NCBI GenBank assembly: GCA_017432545.1
Contig: JAFRJA010000089.1
Span: 1 to 52,326, forward strand
Source: Erysipelotrichaceae bacterium
Lineage (GTDB): Bacteria > Bacillota_I > Bacilli_A > Erysipelotrichales > Erysipelotrichaceae
Direction: 5' to 3'
DNA length: 52,326 nt
A program made the position numbers and the translations under genes. This document shows, one piece after another, positions 1-9,910 of the stretch. Numbering within the stretch: the first letter of the stretch is position 1; the number at the start of each line of letters is the position of its first letter. The notes under the pieces are model-generated. The model saw only the letters and a list, made by a program, of their open reading frames with translations, ran no database searches and had not been told where the DNA came from.

Positions 1-1
1 T

Positions 2-832
2 CATCAGCTGGTCGACATCGATGAGTTCCGTCCTGAGATCGCCACGATCATCAACCTCACCCCTGACCATCTGGAGACCATGGGTTCACTTGATGCCTAC
101 TACCGTTCCAAGGTTCAGGTATACAGAAACATGAAGGATGATGATATCTTCATCCTGAACAGCGATGATGAGGTCCTGAAAGAATATACCGACAGATATC
201 CGATCAATTGTCTGATACGATCATTCTCGTTAAACAGAGATGATACCTATTCATATATCAAAGATGGATATATCTATGTCAATAATGAAAAGATCATCCC
301 GCTTGATAAGATCCATCTGGTCGGCAGACATAACTGGCAGAATATCATCATCGCGATAACAGCTGCCAAAGCTTTGAATATTACTAATGAAGATATTTCC
401 AAGACCATCGATGAATTCAAAGGTGTCGAACACCGCATCGAGTTTGTGAGAGAAATAAACGGTATAAAATTCTACAACGACTCCAAAGGAACCAATACCG
501 ACGCAACCATAATCGCCTTAAACGCCTTTGACAGAGGTGTGATCCTGCTGGTCGGCGGATATGAAAAGGGTTTAGACATGGAACCGATGAAAAAACATTT
601 GGGTTGTGTAAAGAAAGTTATCGGCTTCGGAGTCGCCGGAAAAAGGATCGCCGGTGATCTTGTTGAGGATCCGATCATAGTCACGACACTGGATGAGGCA
701 GTTAATGAAGCAATGAAGATCGCCAAGAGCGGCGATGTCGTACTGTTGTCGCCTACAACATCAAGTTTTGATCAGTATTCCGGTTATGAAGAAAGAGGCA
801 GGCATTTCAAGAAGATCGTCAATTCGTTATGA
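2..832 (+). CDS. murD: UDP-N-acetylmuramoyl-L-alanine--D-glutamate ligase, C-terminal part (left end cut by window)
   Basis: Cytoplasmic Mur ligase that adds D-glutamate to UDP-MurNAc-L-Ala. The frame is open from base 2, so the first ATG at 80 is internal and the N-terminal and part of the central domain lie outside the window. The visible start reads NLTPDHLETMGS, the central-domain signature, followed by GRHNWQNI and then FYNDSKGTNTDA, which opens the C-terminal D-Glu binding domain. The end carries SPTTSSFDQY and FEERG-like YEERG, both typical of MurD. The stop overlaps the murI start (ATGA), so the two are translationally coupled. Family assignment is firm. Confidence 0.95.
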   Translation, partial: HQLVDIDEFRPEIATIINLTPDHLETMGSLDAYYRSKVQVYRNMKDDDIFILNSDDEVLKEYTDRYPINCLIRSFSLNRDDTYSYIKDGYIYVNNEKIIPLDKIHLVGRHNWQNIIIAITAAKALNITNEDISKTIDEFKGVEHRIEFVREINGIKFYNDSKGTNTDATIIALNAFDRGVILLVGGYEKGLDMEPMKKHLGCVKKVIGFGVAGKRIAGDLVEDPIIVTTLDEAVNEAMKIAKSGDVVLLSPTTSSFDQYSGYEERGRHFKKIVNSL

Positions 833-1620
833 ATAAAAAATATATCGGCATTTTCGATTCCGGACTCGGCGGTCTGACGACTACTAAGGCCATCATCGAA
901 AAACTGCCAAATGAAAACATCGTTTTTTTCGCAGACAAGAAAAATCTTCCCTATGGAGATAAAACTAAAGAGGAGCTGATTTCCTGCTCTTTTGGTAATC
1001 TTGAATTCCTGGAACAGTATGATCTTAAAGCTCTGGTCATCGCCTGCAACACCGTCGATTCAAATGTCAGAGATAAAGTAGAAGAAAAGGCCAAAGAAAA
1101 AGTCTTCGGCGTGATCGAACCGGCGGCCAGAAAAGCAGCCTTACTTACGAAAAATAATAAGATCGGTCTTTTGGCTACGGAAATGGCCGTAAAGTCAAAA
1201 ACTTATGAAAAAAAAGTTCATAAATATAATGAAAATGCCCTTGTGTATCAGGTGGCCTGTCCTTTACTTGTACCGATGATCGAAAAAGGTTCGATTGTAA
1301 ATGAACCTGAAGAAATGTGTAAAGTCTTTTTTTCCTATATGAAACCATTAATGGATGAAGGCATCGATACTCTGATCTTGGGCTGTACCCACTACGATCT
1401 GCTCATACCTCTATGTGAAAAAGAATATCCTGATCTGAACATCGTCTCTTCTTCAAGAGAAGTTGTGAGCGATATAGAAGAGTATCTCAAAAATGAACAG
1501 CATGAAGAAAACGAAGTCTCCCGTCTGTATTTTGTGAATACGGATCCTGAAAACTTCGTTTTACAGGCAAGATCGATAATATCTGATATCACCATAAAAA
1601 AAGCCGGCGGATCTGATTGA
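829..1620 (+). CDS. murI: Glutamate racemase
   Basis: Converts L-glutamate to the D-glutamate that MurD adds to the peptidoglycan stem, so the overlapping murD-murI pair joins supply and use. The 263 residues match the family length. IFDSGLGGLT near residue 8 is the substrate-binding start; the two catalytic cysteines lie in ACNTVDSN (about residue 72) and LGCTHYDLL (about 186). The usual sequence after ACNT is A/S-type, so VDS is a mild variant. The start ATG overlaps the murD stop by four bases. A hairpin terminator overlaps the stop codon. Confidence 0.95.
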   Translation: MNKKYIGIFDSGLGGLTTTKAIIEKLPNENIVFFADKKNLPYGDKTKEELISCSFGNLEFLEQYDLKALVIACNTVDSNVRDKVEEKAKEKVFGVIEPAARKAALLTKNNKIGLLATEMAVKSKTYEKKVHKYNENALVYQVACPLLVPMIEKGSIVNEPEEMCKVFFSYMKPLMDEGIDTLILGCTHYDLLIPLCEKEYPDLNIVSSSREVVSDIEEYLKNEQHEENEVSRLYFVNTDPENFVLQARSIISDITIKKAGGSD

Positions 1621-1636
1621 TCCGCCTTGATTTTTC
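1606..1636 (+). terminator. Intrinsic terminator of murD-murI
   Basis: Perfect 8-bp stem GGCGGATC / GATCCGCC with a 5-nt loop, followed by TTGATTTTTC. It contains the murI stop codon and separates murI from the convergent rubrerythrin gene. Confidence 0.85.
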
Positions 1637-1637
1637 T

Positions 1638-2177
1638 TTAGTAGTTTTCTGCGTTTACTTCAAAGTATGATTTAGGATGAGCACATACCGGGCACATTTC
1701 CGGAGCCTTTGTTCCGACGACAATATGACCGCAGTTGCGGCATTCCCAGACCTTGACCTCTGATTTCGCAAATACTTCCTGAGCTTCAACATTCTTTAAT
1801 AAAGCTCTGTATCTTTCTTCATGATGCTTCTCAATTGCGCCTACCAGACGGAATTTTACAGCCAGTTCCTTAAAGCCTTCTGCTTCGGCAGTCTTGGCAA
1901 AATCTTCATACATGTCAGTCCATTCATAGTTTTCACCATCAGCGGCGGCTGCCAGGTTGGCGGCAGTATCACCGATGCCATCGAGCTCTTTGAACCACAT
2001 CTTCGCATGTTCTTTTTCGTTGTCAGCAGTCTTTAAGAATAAAGCTGCGATCTGTTCAAAGCCTTCTTTCTTGGCTTTGGAAGCGAAATAAGTATACTTA
2101 TTTCTTGCCTGTGATTCGCCCGCAAAAGCTGCCTGCAAATTCTTTTCTGTCTGTGTACCAGCGTATTTGTTTGCCAT
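1638..2177 (-). CDS. rbr: Rubrerythrin
   Basis: Cytoplasmic non-haem iron peroxidase that removes hydrogen peroxide in anaerobes. The N-terminal ferritin-like four-helix part holds the diiron ligands: [11 protein letters not shown] (about residue 18) and [10 protein letters not shown], then [13 protein letters not shown] and EKHHEERY. The C-terminal rubredoxin domain has the two zinc/iron knuckles ECRNCG and MCPVCAH. The 179 residues are typical. The start follows AAGGAGG by a normal spacing; a -10 TATAAT lies on the minus strand at 2218-2223. The gene is single and stands between terminators. Confidence 0.96.
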   Translation of the reverse strand: MANKYAGTQTEKNLQAAFAGESQARNKYTYFASKAKKEGFEQIAALFLKTADNEKEHAKMWFKELDGIGDTAANLAAAADGENYEWTDMYEDFAKTAEAEGFKELAVKFRLVGAIEKHHEERYRALLKNVEAQEVFAKSEVKVWECRNCGHIVVGTKAPEMCPVCAHPKSYFEVNAENY

Positions 2178-2223
2178 TAATTGTCCTCCTTGTTTTTAAT
2201 GGATTTCTTACACTCTTATTATA

Positions 2224-2799
2224 CTATTTTGTCTTCATCATAAACCGCGCTTTGAGCTCGTATATGATGTCTTTAAAATTAATTATAATCAAGACGATGA
2301 ATAATACAATTGAAGCAATCTCAAAGGCAAAAGCGACCCAGTTTCTGATCGGCCAGGACAGGGAATAAGGAATCAGAATAAGGTTCAGAATGCCTAACAT
2401 CGTAATCGACAAAAGATGTCTTCTTCTGCGGCCATAGGTGATGAAATAGATGATAAACATGACCAGAAGATAGGCAAACAGGACGATCGGAACGACTGTC
2501 TGTGCCCAGCCGGGAGCCAAGAAACGATCGATCAGGATCAATAATACGATCAGATAAAACATGACCTTGATCGCATGGGAATAGATCGAGAATTCCACTA
2601 AGCGCAAAGAGAAGATCAACCGCCAGGTCGCAAACAAAGACCAGACGACGATGATGGACCAGGCCTTGCCTTTGACAAGATAATTCACCAGCAGGCAGAT
2701 CGCTCCGGCCAGAATAAAACTGTAGCGGGCTATATTCCTTAAATGTTTATAGAAACGATACTGACGTTTGGGGACCGGATAGATGATCTTAGGATTCAT
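2224..2799 (-). CDS. Small multi-pass membrane protein (DUF6320-like)
   Basis: 191 residues with about five or six hydrophobic helices and a short basic N-terminus (YPVPKRQYRFYKHLR). The pattern of a YP-K-R-Y-Y-L-R opening and alternating short helices resembles the C-terminal membrane part of proteins labelled DUF6320, which I recall lying next to condensation-fold acyltransferases in clostridia; the zinc-ribbon N-terminus of that family is absent here. The gene overlaps the upstream acyltransferase gene by 11 bases, so the two are coupled and probably work together, for example in handling a membrane-linked acyl product. Function unknown. Confidence 0.6.
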   Translation of the reverse strand: MNPKIIYPVPKRQYRFYKHLRNIARYSFILAGAICLLVNYLVKGKAWSIIVVWSLFATWRLIFSLRLVEFSIYSHAIKVMFYLIVLLILIDRFLAPGWAQTVVPIVLFAYLLVMFIIYFITYGRRRRHLLSITMLGILNLILIPYSLSWPIRNWVAFAFEIASIVLFIVLIIINFKDIIYELKARFMMKTK

Positions 2800-4288
2800 A
2801 GTCTACACTGCCCTCCAGTTCTACTTTCAGTCCGTCTTCTTGAAGAAGTCTTAACAGTTCATTTTCAAAAGTATTTTCCCGATTGGCCTTAGAGATCGCA
2901 AAGACCGTCTTATCGTTATATGTTGCCAGCGTCGACATGAAGCGATTAGGACGGCTTGGATTCAGGATGAATAAGAACTTGTCGACATATTCTTTGAACT
3001 GCTCAGGAGCCTCTATTACGCCCAGATTGGACAATACACCGGTCACGATATTATTAGCCATATATGGATATATCACCTGCATCAGAGGCGTCTTTATCAC
3101 CAGCGGGACAAAGGAAAGCGAAGTGATAAGTGAATCCGTGGTCTTCATCATCGTATTCATCACTTCTTCATTGCCTCTTTCCTTGAACTGTTCATTAAAC
3201 AGATCCACAAGCTGTTTCCTGTCTTTGATATCATTTATCTCGCAGCTCGCGTTGAAATACATACTGTAGTTGCGCATCGTGATCGAATGATCGAATTTGC
3301 GCATATTGACCGGGACCTGTACATTGACTGTACCCTTTTCGGCACTGATCGCTTTACGTATCGCCAGAAATTCCAGAGCCAAAAGATAAGTTGTCACGGT
3401 CCCGCCGTATTCCTTGGCTTTTTTTCTTAATTCTGTCGCGTTCAGATTGAAATGAATGATCCGGGATATATTGGTATGAACGAGTTTCCCATCAAGCTGT
3501 AAAGCTTTCTTATCAGTGAAAGTCGAAAGAGAACCCGAACCCTTCGCATTGATGAATTCATTCGCAAATTCTTCCTTTGGTATAACTTCGCCTAGATCCT
3601 TTACACCCTTTTCACATGGTATTTCATGGCCCAATAAGCGAAGGTATTCACTTGCCAGGGTCTTGAGGAAGATCATTGCGCCGCTTCCATCCGTCAGAAC
3701 ATGAAAGACTTCCAAAGAGATCCTTTTCTTGTAATAGAAAAGACGGAAAGAACGATTGCTTCTTAAAATAAGAGAGATTGGTTTGCAGGGAATATCCCTT
3801 TCTTCTTCAACGATGGGAATGATCTTGTTGGTTTCCAGATAATGCCAGAAGAAACCATTCTTGATGATCGAAAGGAACAGAGGAAAACGTCTGATCGTAA
3901 AATCCAGCGCGATCTGTAACAGTTCCGGTATCACCTCATCATAGAGTTCGACCGATACCCTGAACATCGGCATCTGATCAAAAGTCATGCCTAAAGGATA
4001 GACGATCGCCGCATTATCCAGAGAATAGTATTGTCTGTCATCATCCATATAGAAATCACCCAGCTTTTCAGGATCAAGAAGTTTACAGATCTCGGTTACT
4101 GTTTTTCCTTCATCCAGGTAATACTCAAAAGCATTTAAAAAATGTTCACGCAGGATACTGTTGCTGACTAAAGGCAGATCGCATCTTTCTTCCTGCAATT
4201 CAAAGAAAGTTTCGATCCTTGAAACATCTTCTTCACTCTGACCACCAGTAAGCTTGATGATCTGGGCATTATATTTATTCTTTTTCAT
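2789..4288 (-). CDS. Condensation-fold acyltransferase (alcohol acetyltransferase/NRPS C-domain-like)
   Basis: 499 residues of the chloramphenicol-acetyltransferase/condensation fold. The catalytic motif HxxxDG is visible as FHVLTDGSG at about residue 210, in the position expected for the N-terminal lobe, and a second-lobe NVQVPVNMRKF segment follows. No carrier-protein or adenylation domain is nearby, so this is a free-standing enzyme rather than an NRPS. The substrate cannot be read from sequence. It sits 3 nt after the diguanylate cyclase gene and overlaps the membrane protein gene, forming one operon; a role in an acylated surface lipid or polysaccharide is inference. Confidence 0.75.
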   Translation of the reverse strand: MKKNKYNAQIIKLTGGQSEEDVSRIETFFELQEERCDLPLVSNSILREHFLNAFEYYLDEGKTVTEICKLLDPEKLGDFYMDDDRQYYSLDNAAIVYPLGMTFDQMPMFRVSVELYDEVIPELLQIALDFTIRRFPLFLSIIKNGFFWHYLETNKIIPIVEEERDIPCKPISLILRSNRSFRLFYYKKRISLEVFHVLTDGSGAMIFLKTLASEYLRLLGHEIPCEKGVKDLGEVIPKEEFANEFINAKGSGSLSTFTDKKALQLDGKLVHTNISRIIHFNLNATELRKKAKEYGGTVTTYLLALEFLAIRKAISAEKGTVNVQVPVNMRKFDHSITMRNYSMYFNASCEINDIKDRKQLVDLFNEQFKERGNEEVMNTMMKTTDSLITSLSFVPLVIKTPLMQVIYPYMANNIVTGVLSNLGVIEAPEQFKEYVDKFLFILNPSRPNRFMSTLATYNDKTVFAISKANRENTFENELLRLLQEDGLKVELEGSVDYES

Positions 4289-4291
4289 TTT

Positions 4292-5695
4292 CTAGTCTAT
4301 ACGTTCAGCTTTCATCTGTTTCTTATGCTGATACATCAGTTCATCAGCACGTTTGAAAACATCATCATAACTGTTGTCGATATCCGGATCGAAACTGCTG
4401 TAGCCGATAGCTGCGCAGGTACGATCCCATTCTTCAAGACTATCATCACTGCTGAGTTCTGCTATTTTTTGCTCAAAATCCGCAACAACTTCTTCTCTGT
4501 TTTCAAAATCCTCATTCAGCATGATCGCCACGAATTCATCACCGCCGATCCTGAAAAGTGCCGAATGTTTAAACATCTTACTTAAGATCTTACTGAGATT
4601 CTTCAAAGCCGCATTGCCCTTTTCATGGCCATAAGTATCATTGATCTTCTTGAGATAGTTCAGATCGATCATAGCCACCGCAAAACGGTAATCACCTTTT
4701 GCGATCTTATCTTCAAGTATTCTTACTTCATCATCATAGGCGTGTTTATTTCTTAAACCGGTCAAGGAATCATAAGCCGCGATCTTCTCGATGTGTTTGA
4801 CTTTCATTTCCTTATAGATCAGTTCTTTTCTGGTATTGAGAAGCTTGCCGATCTGGTCATTCATATCTCTTTCCATCTTCTTCATCGACTCAGACAGAGC
4901 TTCGATCTCATCACCGGTATGGATATCCAGCAAAGAGAACTTGTTATGAGATATCTCCACGTTCTCATCACAATACTTGCTGGCGGCATCCGAGACTTCC
5001 CTGATCGGAGCAACTACAGCCTTGGCAATATGTCTTGAGATCAGAAGTGAGATCAGGACCGTCATGATAAACAGCAGTGCAGCCGCGATCCCGATGTAGA
5101 TCCACTGTCTTGACATGGCATGGGACATCGCAATATCGACACCGATATAAGAATCATTTAAGAAGTCTAAAGGCTTAAGTGTCCTGACCATCCAGCCACT
5201 TTCGCTGTCATCATACATGATGCCTTCATCAATAGTCAGGATCTTTTCGATGTGCTTATCGCTGTTAAGCACATAACCTGCCCCTTTATTCTCATCAATT
5301 GAGATCAGATACAGATACTGATAATCATTTATCTTAATCAGAAGATATATATCATCTACCTCATTTATTTCTGCCATCCTGCTTAAAAAGTCATTAAGTT
5401 TCTTATATGAAGTGCTCTGTTTTATTTCCTCGTATTGTGAAAGCCTGTTCTCATTGTTCTCCAGATCATTCTTATCATCACAGATCGCCATGGCCTCGTT
5501 ATAGAGTTTGTTTATCTCTTCCTTATCGCCTATCTCAATGATCGTTTTGGCCAGATTATCAGCCCGATCCCGATAGGCATCGCTCATGACATCACTTATC
5601 CCTTTGGAGCTGATCAAAAGGGCTGTCCCATTGAGCAGGAAAGCCATGAGAATGACTAAAAGGATAAACTTCTTTCTTAAATTTAGCTTGAACAT
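4292..5695 (-). CDS. Membrane diguanylate cyclase (HAMP-GGDEF)
   Basis: Makes the second messenger c-di-GMP from GTP. Residues 10-30 form the first membrane helix, about 31-195 an extracytoplasmic sensor, about 197-220 the second helix, then HAMP and a coiled linker. The GGDEF domain has YDSLTGLRNKHAY at its start and an intact RIGGDEF active loop. The RxxD inhibitory site expected just before the loop is absent (KHSA), so product feedback through that site is unlikely. The start codon is only 14 nt from the encoded CCA of tRNA-Arg and lacks a good Shine-Dalgarno sequence, suggesting co-transcription with the tRNA. Confidence 0.9.
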   Translation of the reverse strand: MFKLNLRKKFILLVILMAFLLNGTALLISSKGISDVMSDAYRDRADNLAKTIIEIGDKEEINKLYNEAMAICDDKNDLENNENRLSQYEEIKQSTSYKKLNDFLSRMAEINEVDDIYLLIKINDYQYLYLISIDENKGAGYVLNSDKHIEKILTIDEGIMYDDSESGWMVRTLKPLDFLNDSYIGVDIAMSHAMSRQWIYIGIAAALLFIMTVLISLLISRHIAKAVVAPIREVSDAASKYCDENVEISHNKFSLLDIHTGDEIEALSESMKKMERDMNDQIGKLLNTRKELIYKEMKVKHIEKIAAYDSLTGLRNKHAYDDEVRILEDKIAKGDYRFAVAMIDLNYLKKINDTYGHEKGNAALKNLSKILSKMFKHSALFRIGGDEFVAIMLNEDFENREEVVADFEQKIAELSSDDSLEEWDRTCAAIGYSSFDPDIDNSYDDVFKRADELMYQHKKQMKAERID

Positions 5696-5709
5696 CTCTA
5701 TATAAAAAA

Positions 5710-5784
5710 TGGCGGCCCCAACAGGAATCGAACCTGTAACTATCCCTTAGGAGGGGATTGTTTGATCCATTAGACTATGGGGCC
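5710..5784 (-). tRNA. tRNA-Arg (anticodon CCT)
   Basis: Reads as a full cloverleaf on the minus strand: acceptor GGCCCCA / TGGGGCC, anticodon stem ATCCC / GGGAT with loop CTCCTAA, T-arm with GGTTCGATTCC. The anticodon CCT is at 5749-5751. The CCA end is encoded (5710-5712). It decodes AGG. Confidence 0.95.
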
Positions 5785-5793
5785 ACATTTTTA

Positions 5794-5821
5794 ATTATAA
5801 GCAAAAAAGAAAATAGAGCAA
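5794..5821 (-). promoter_or_regulatory. Promoter of tRNA-Arg (and probably the cyclase operon)
   Basis: -35 TTGCTC at 5816-5821, 16-bp spacer, -10 TATAAT at 5794-5799, nine bases before the mature tRNA 5' end. The -35 lies inside the palindromic terminator of the ABC transporter gene. Confidence 0.7.
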
Positions 5822-5832
5822 TTGCTCTATTT
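5801..5832 (-). terminator. Terminator downstream of the ABC exporter gene
   Basis: Perfect 22-bp palindrome at 5811-5832 (AAATAGAGC, AATT, GCTCTATTT) followed on the minus strand by TTCTTTTTT. About 120 bases of A/T-rich sequence without a gene separate it from the exporter stop codon. Confidence 0.7.
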
Positions 5833-5955
5833 ATCTCAAAGGATTTAAAATGAAAAACTTTTTACACTCATAATATAAACCATAAATGTGAAAGAATTGT
5901 GAAATATATTACATCTTATGAAAATTTATGAAAATTTTTTTGTAAATAGTTTTCA

Positions 5956-7791
5956 TTAAGCCTGATTCTCAGCTACTTCCAGTCTTTTGAACTGTTTTTC
6001 ATACAGTTCCGTATAGACTCCACCGGCTTTTACAAGGTCGGAATGTTTGCCCTTTTCAACGATCTGTCCGTCTTGAATGACCAGGATCTCATCAGCATGC
6101 AAAACAGTTGAAAGACGATGAGCGATCAGTATGGAAGTCCTTTCGGCAATAAGCGGTTCTATGGCCTGCTGGATCAGATCTTCTGAGATCGTATCTAAGG
6201 CCGAAGTAGCCTCATCAAAGATCATCAATGCCGGATCTTTCAATAAGACACGGGCAATCGAAATACGCTGTTTTTCGCCTCCGGAAAGCTTGAGACCGCG
6301 ATTTCCGACTAAGGTATCATAACCATCAGGCTGGGCAGCGATGAAATCATGGATATTGGCCTTCTTGCAGGCGTCAATGATCTCATCCATGCTCGCATCA
6401 GGTTTGGCATAGATAAGATTATCCTTGATCGTACCTGAGAAAAGATATGTTTCCTGGGAGACGAGACCTATCTGGCTCCTGAGCCATTTCAGATCCAGTT
6501 TTCTTACATCGATGCCATCAAAGGATACAACGCCATCCCAGACGTCATAAAGACGCGTGATCAGATTGACGATCGTCGACTTGCCTGAACCGGAAGGACC
6601 GACCAAAGCAATACATTTGCCCTTAGGCAAAGAGAAAGAGATGTCCTTCAATATCTGCCGGTCAGGGTTATAGCCGAAATCGACATGCGAAAAATTAACG
6701 GTACCGTTGGCATTTAACGGCTTAAGAGGCTTCTTGATCTCCTGGATCTCCGGTTCCATATCAAAGTATTCAAAGATCCTGGTGAAGTTGGCCATCGACC
6801 TGATCCATTCAACACCGATCGATAATAATGAATTCACCGGACCATACATCCTGCTTAACAGCGAGACCATGACCGTGATATCACCAACGGTCAAAGATGA
6901 ATCATAGTTCATCATGATGATGCCACCAGCCAGATAAATAAGCATCGGTCCGAAGGAAGTAAAGGTACTCATCATCATCCTGAACCAGCGGCCGGCCATT
7001 GATTCCTTGATATTGAGCTTGATCATCTTCTCATTGGCACTGCGGTATTTCTCGTATTCTCTGTCTTCGGCCGTAAACAGCTTTACCAGCAATTGGCCGG
7101 AAACGGAAAGTGTCTCGTTTAATATTCCGTTGATCTCATCACGGCATTCCTGTGCTTCTCTGGTCATGGCCCATCTCTTCTTGCCGGCCATTCTGGTCGG
7201 CAAAGAGAATAAAGGCACGATGATAAGAGCTAAAGAAGCTAAAACGAAATTGCGCCTGTACATTGCGATCAAAGCCGCAATTAACGTGATCAGATTGGAT
7301 AATATTGAAGCAAAGGTGTTGGAAATGATCTGCTGCACTCCTGAGATATCATCGTTCATACGGGTGATGATATCGCCCTGATTGTTTTCGGTAAAAAAGC
7401 GATTGCTCATGCGCAAGAGATGTTCAAACATCTGATTGCGCATATCATAGGTGATATGCTGGGCGATCCACGAATTCATGTAATTCTGTAAGACACCGAT
7501 CAGATTGGAAGCGATCTTCAGGAAGAAAGAGATGACGACCAGTTTAACCAGGATCGGCATCGATCTGCCGATCAGGCCTTCATCAACGATCCTGCCTGTC
7601 AATAAAGAAGGATACATATCAAGAACAGCTGATAAGCCGATCGAAGCTAAAGCGATGATCAGTTGCGGTATATACGGTTTGAGATAAGAAAAGACTCTTT
7701 TCAGTAAAGGCCACGTAACTTCCGGAGCCTGTGATTTTTCTTCTTCGGTCAGAAAACTTCTGCCGCCCATAGGGCCCATTGGACCAGGCAT
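5956..7791 (-). CDS. ABC exporter half-transporter (MdlB/BmrA type)
   Basis: Fused membrane and ATPase subunit of 611 residues, the usual length. An unusual Gly/Met/Pro-rich N-terminus (MPGPMGPMGGRSF) precedes six membrane helices (about 40-320). The ATPase has Walker A GPSGSGKST near residue 397, signature LSGGEKQR near 502, Walker B LMIFDEATSALD near 520 and the H-loop AHRLST. Such proteins dimerise and export lipids or hydrophobic drugs; the substrate is not evident. The gene stands alone upstream of tRNA-Arg; no partner half-transporter lies adjacent, so a homodimer is likely. Confidence 0.92.
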   Translation of the reverse strand: MPGPMGPMGGRSFLTEEEKSQAPEVTWPLLKRVFSYLKPYIPQLIIALASIGLSAVLDMYPSLLTGRIVDEGLIGRSMPILVKLVVISFFLKIASNLIGVLQNYMNSWIAQHITYDMRNQMFEHLLRMSNRFFTENNQGDIITRMNDDISGVQQIISNTFASILSNLITLIAALIAMYRRNFVLASLALIIVPLFSLPTRMAGKKRWAMTREAQECRDEINGILNETLSVSGQLLVKLFTAEDREYEKYRSANEKMIKLNIKESMAGRWFRMMMSTFTSFGPMLIYLAGGIIMMNYDSSLTVGDITVMVSLLSRMYGPVNSLLSIGVEWIRSMANFTRIFEYFDMEPEIQEIKKPLKPLNANGTVNFSHVDFGYNPDRQILKDISFSLPKGKCIALVGPSGSGKSTIVNLITRLYDVWDGVVSFDGIDVRKLDLKWLRSQIGLVSQETYLFSGTIKDNLIYAKPDASMDEIIDACKKANIHDFIAAQPDGYDTLVGNRGLKLSGGEKQRISIARVLLKDPALMIFDEATSALDTISEDLIQQAIEPLIAERTSILIAHRLSTVLHADEILVIQDGQIVEKGKHSDLVKAGGVYTELYEKQFKRLEVAENQA

Positions 7792-7880
7792 AGTATTATA
7801 CCCCCTTTATAATTAATAAGTTAATTATATAAAAAGTTCTCCATTACAGAGAACTTTTATGCTTGAAATTTATGATCGGC

Positions 7881-9796
<1,916 letters not shown>

Positions 9797-9821
9797 TCTG
9801 ATAACCTCCTTACCATACTCT

Positions 9822-9849
9822 ATTATACTCAATAATAGCACTCAGTCAA
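9822..9849 (-). promoter_or_regulatory. groESL promoter
   Basis: -35 TTGACT at 9844-9849, 16-bp spacer, -10 TATAAT at 9822-9827. The -35 box sits inside the spacer of the CIRCE operator. Confidence 0.85.
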
Positions 9850-9861
9850 TAAGAGTGCTAA
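9835..9861 (-). promoter_or_regulatory. CIRCE operator (HrcA site)
   Basis: Inverted repeat ATAGCACTC-N9-GAGTGCTAA, one mismatch to the consensus TTAGCACTC-N9-GAGTGCTAA. It marks HrcA repression of groESL; hrcA itself is not in the window. Confidence 0.95.
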
Positions 9862-9884
9862 AGGTTAGCACATCTTTATCACTC

Positions 9885-9910
9885 TATAAAAAAACGGCCA
9901 TAAGACCGTT
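9885..9910 (-). terminator. Terminator of the amidase-like gene operon
   Basis: On the minus strand AACGGTC, TTAT, GGCCGTT (one mismatch) followed by TTTTTTT. It begins inside the stop codon of the amidase-like gene. Confidence 0.8.

Noticed and set aside
5833..5955. Regulatory RNA in the A/T-rich gap after the ABC exporter
   Set aside because: Only direct A/T-rich repeats (ATGAAAATTT-like) are visible; no stable fold or conserved riboswitch pattern was recognised.
9797..9841. Extended GroES N-terminus (15 residues)
   Set aside because: It would be coded by the promoter and CIRCE element; the ATG at 9796 has a strong ribosome site.
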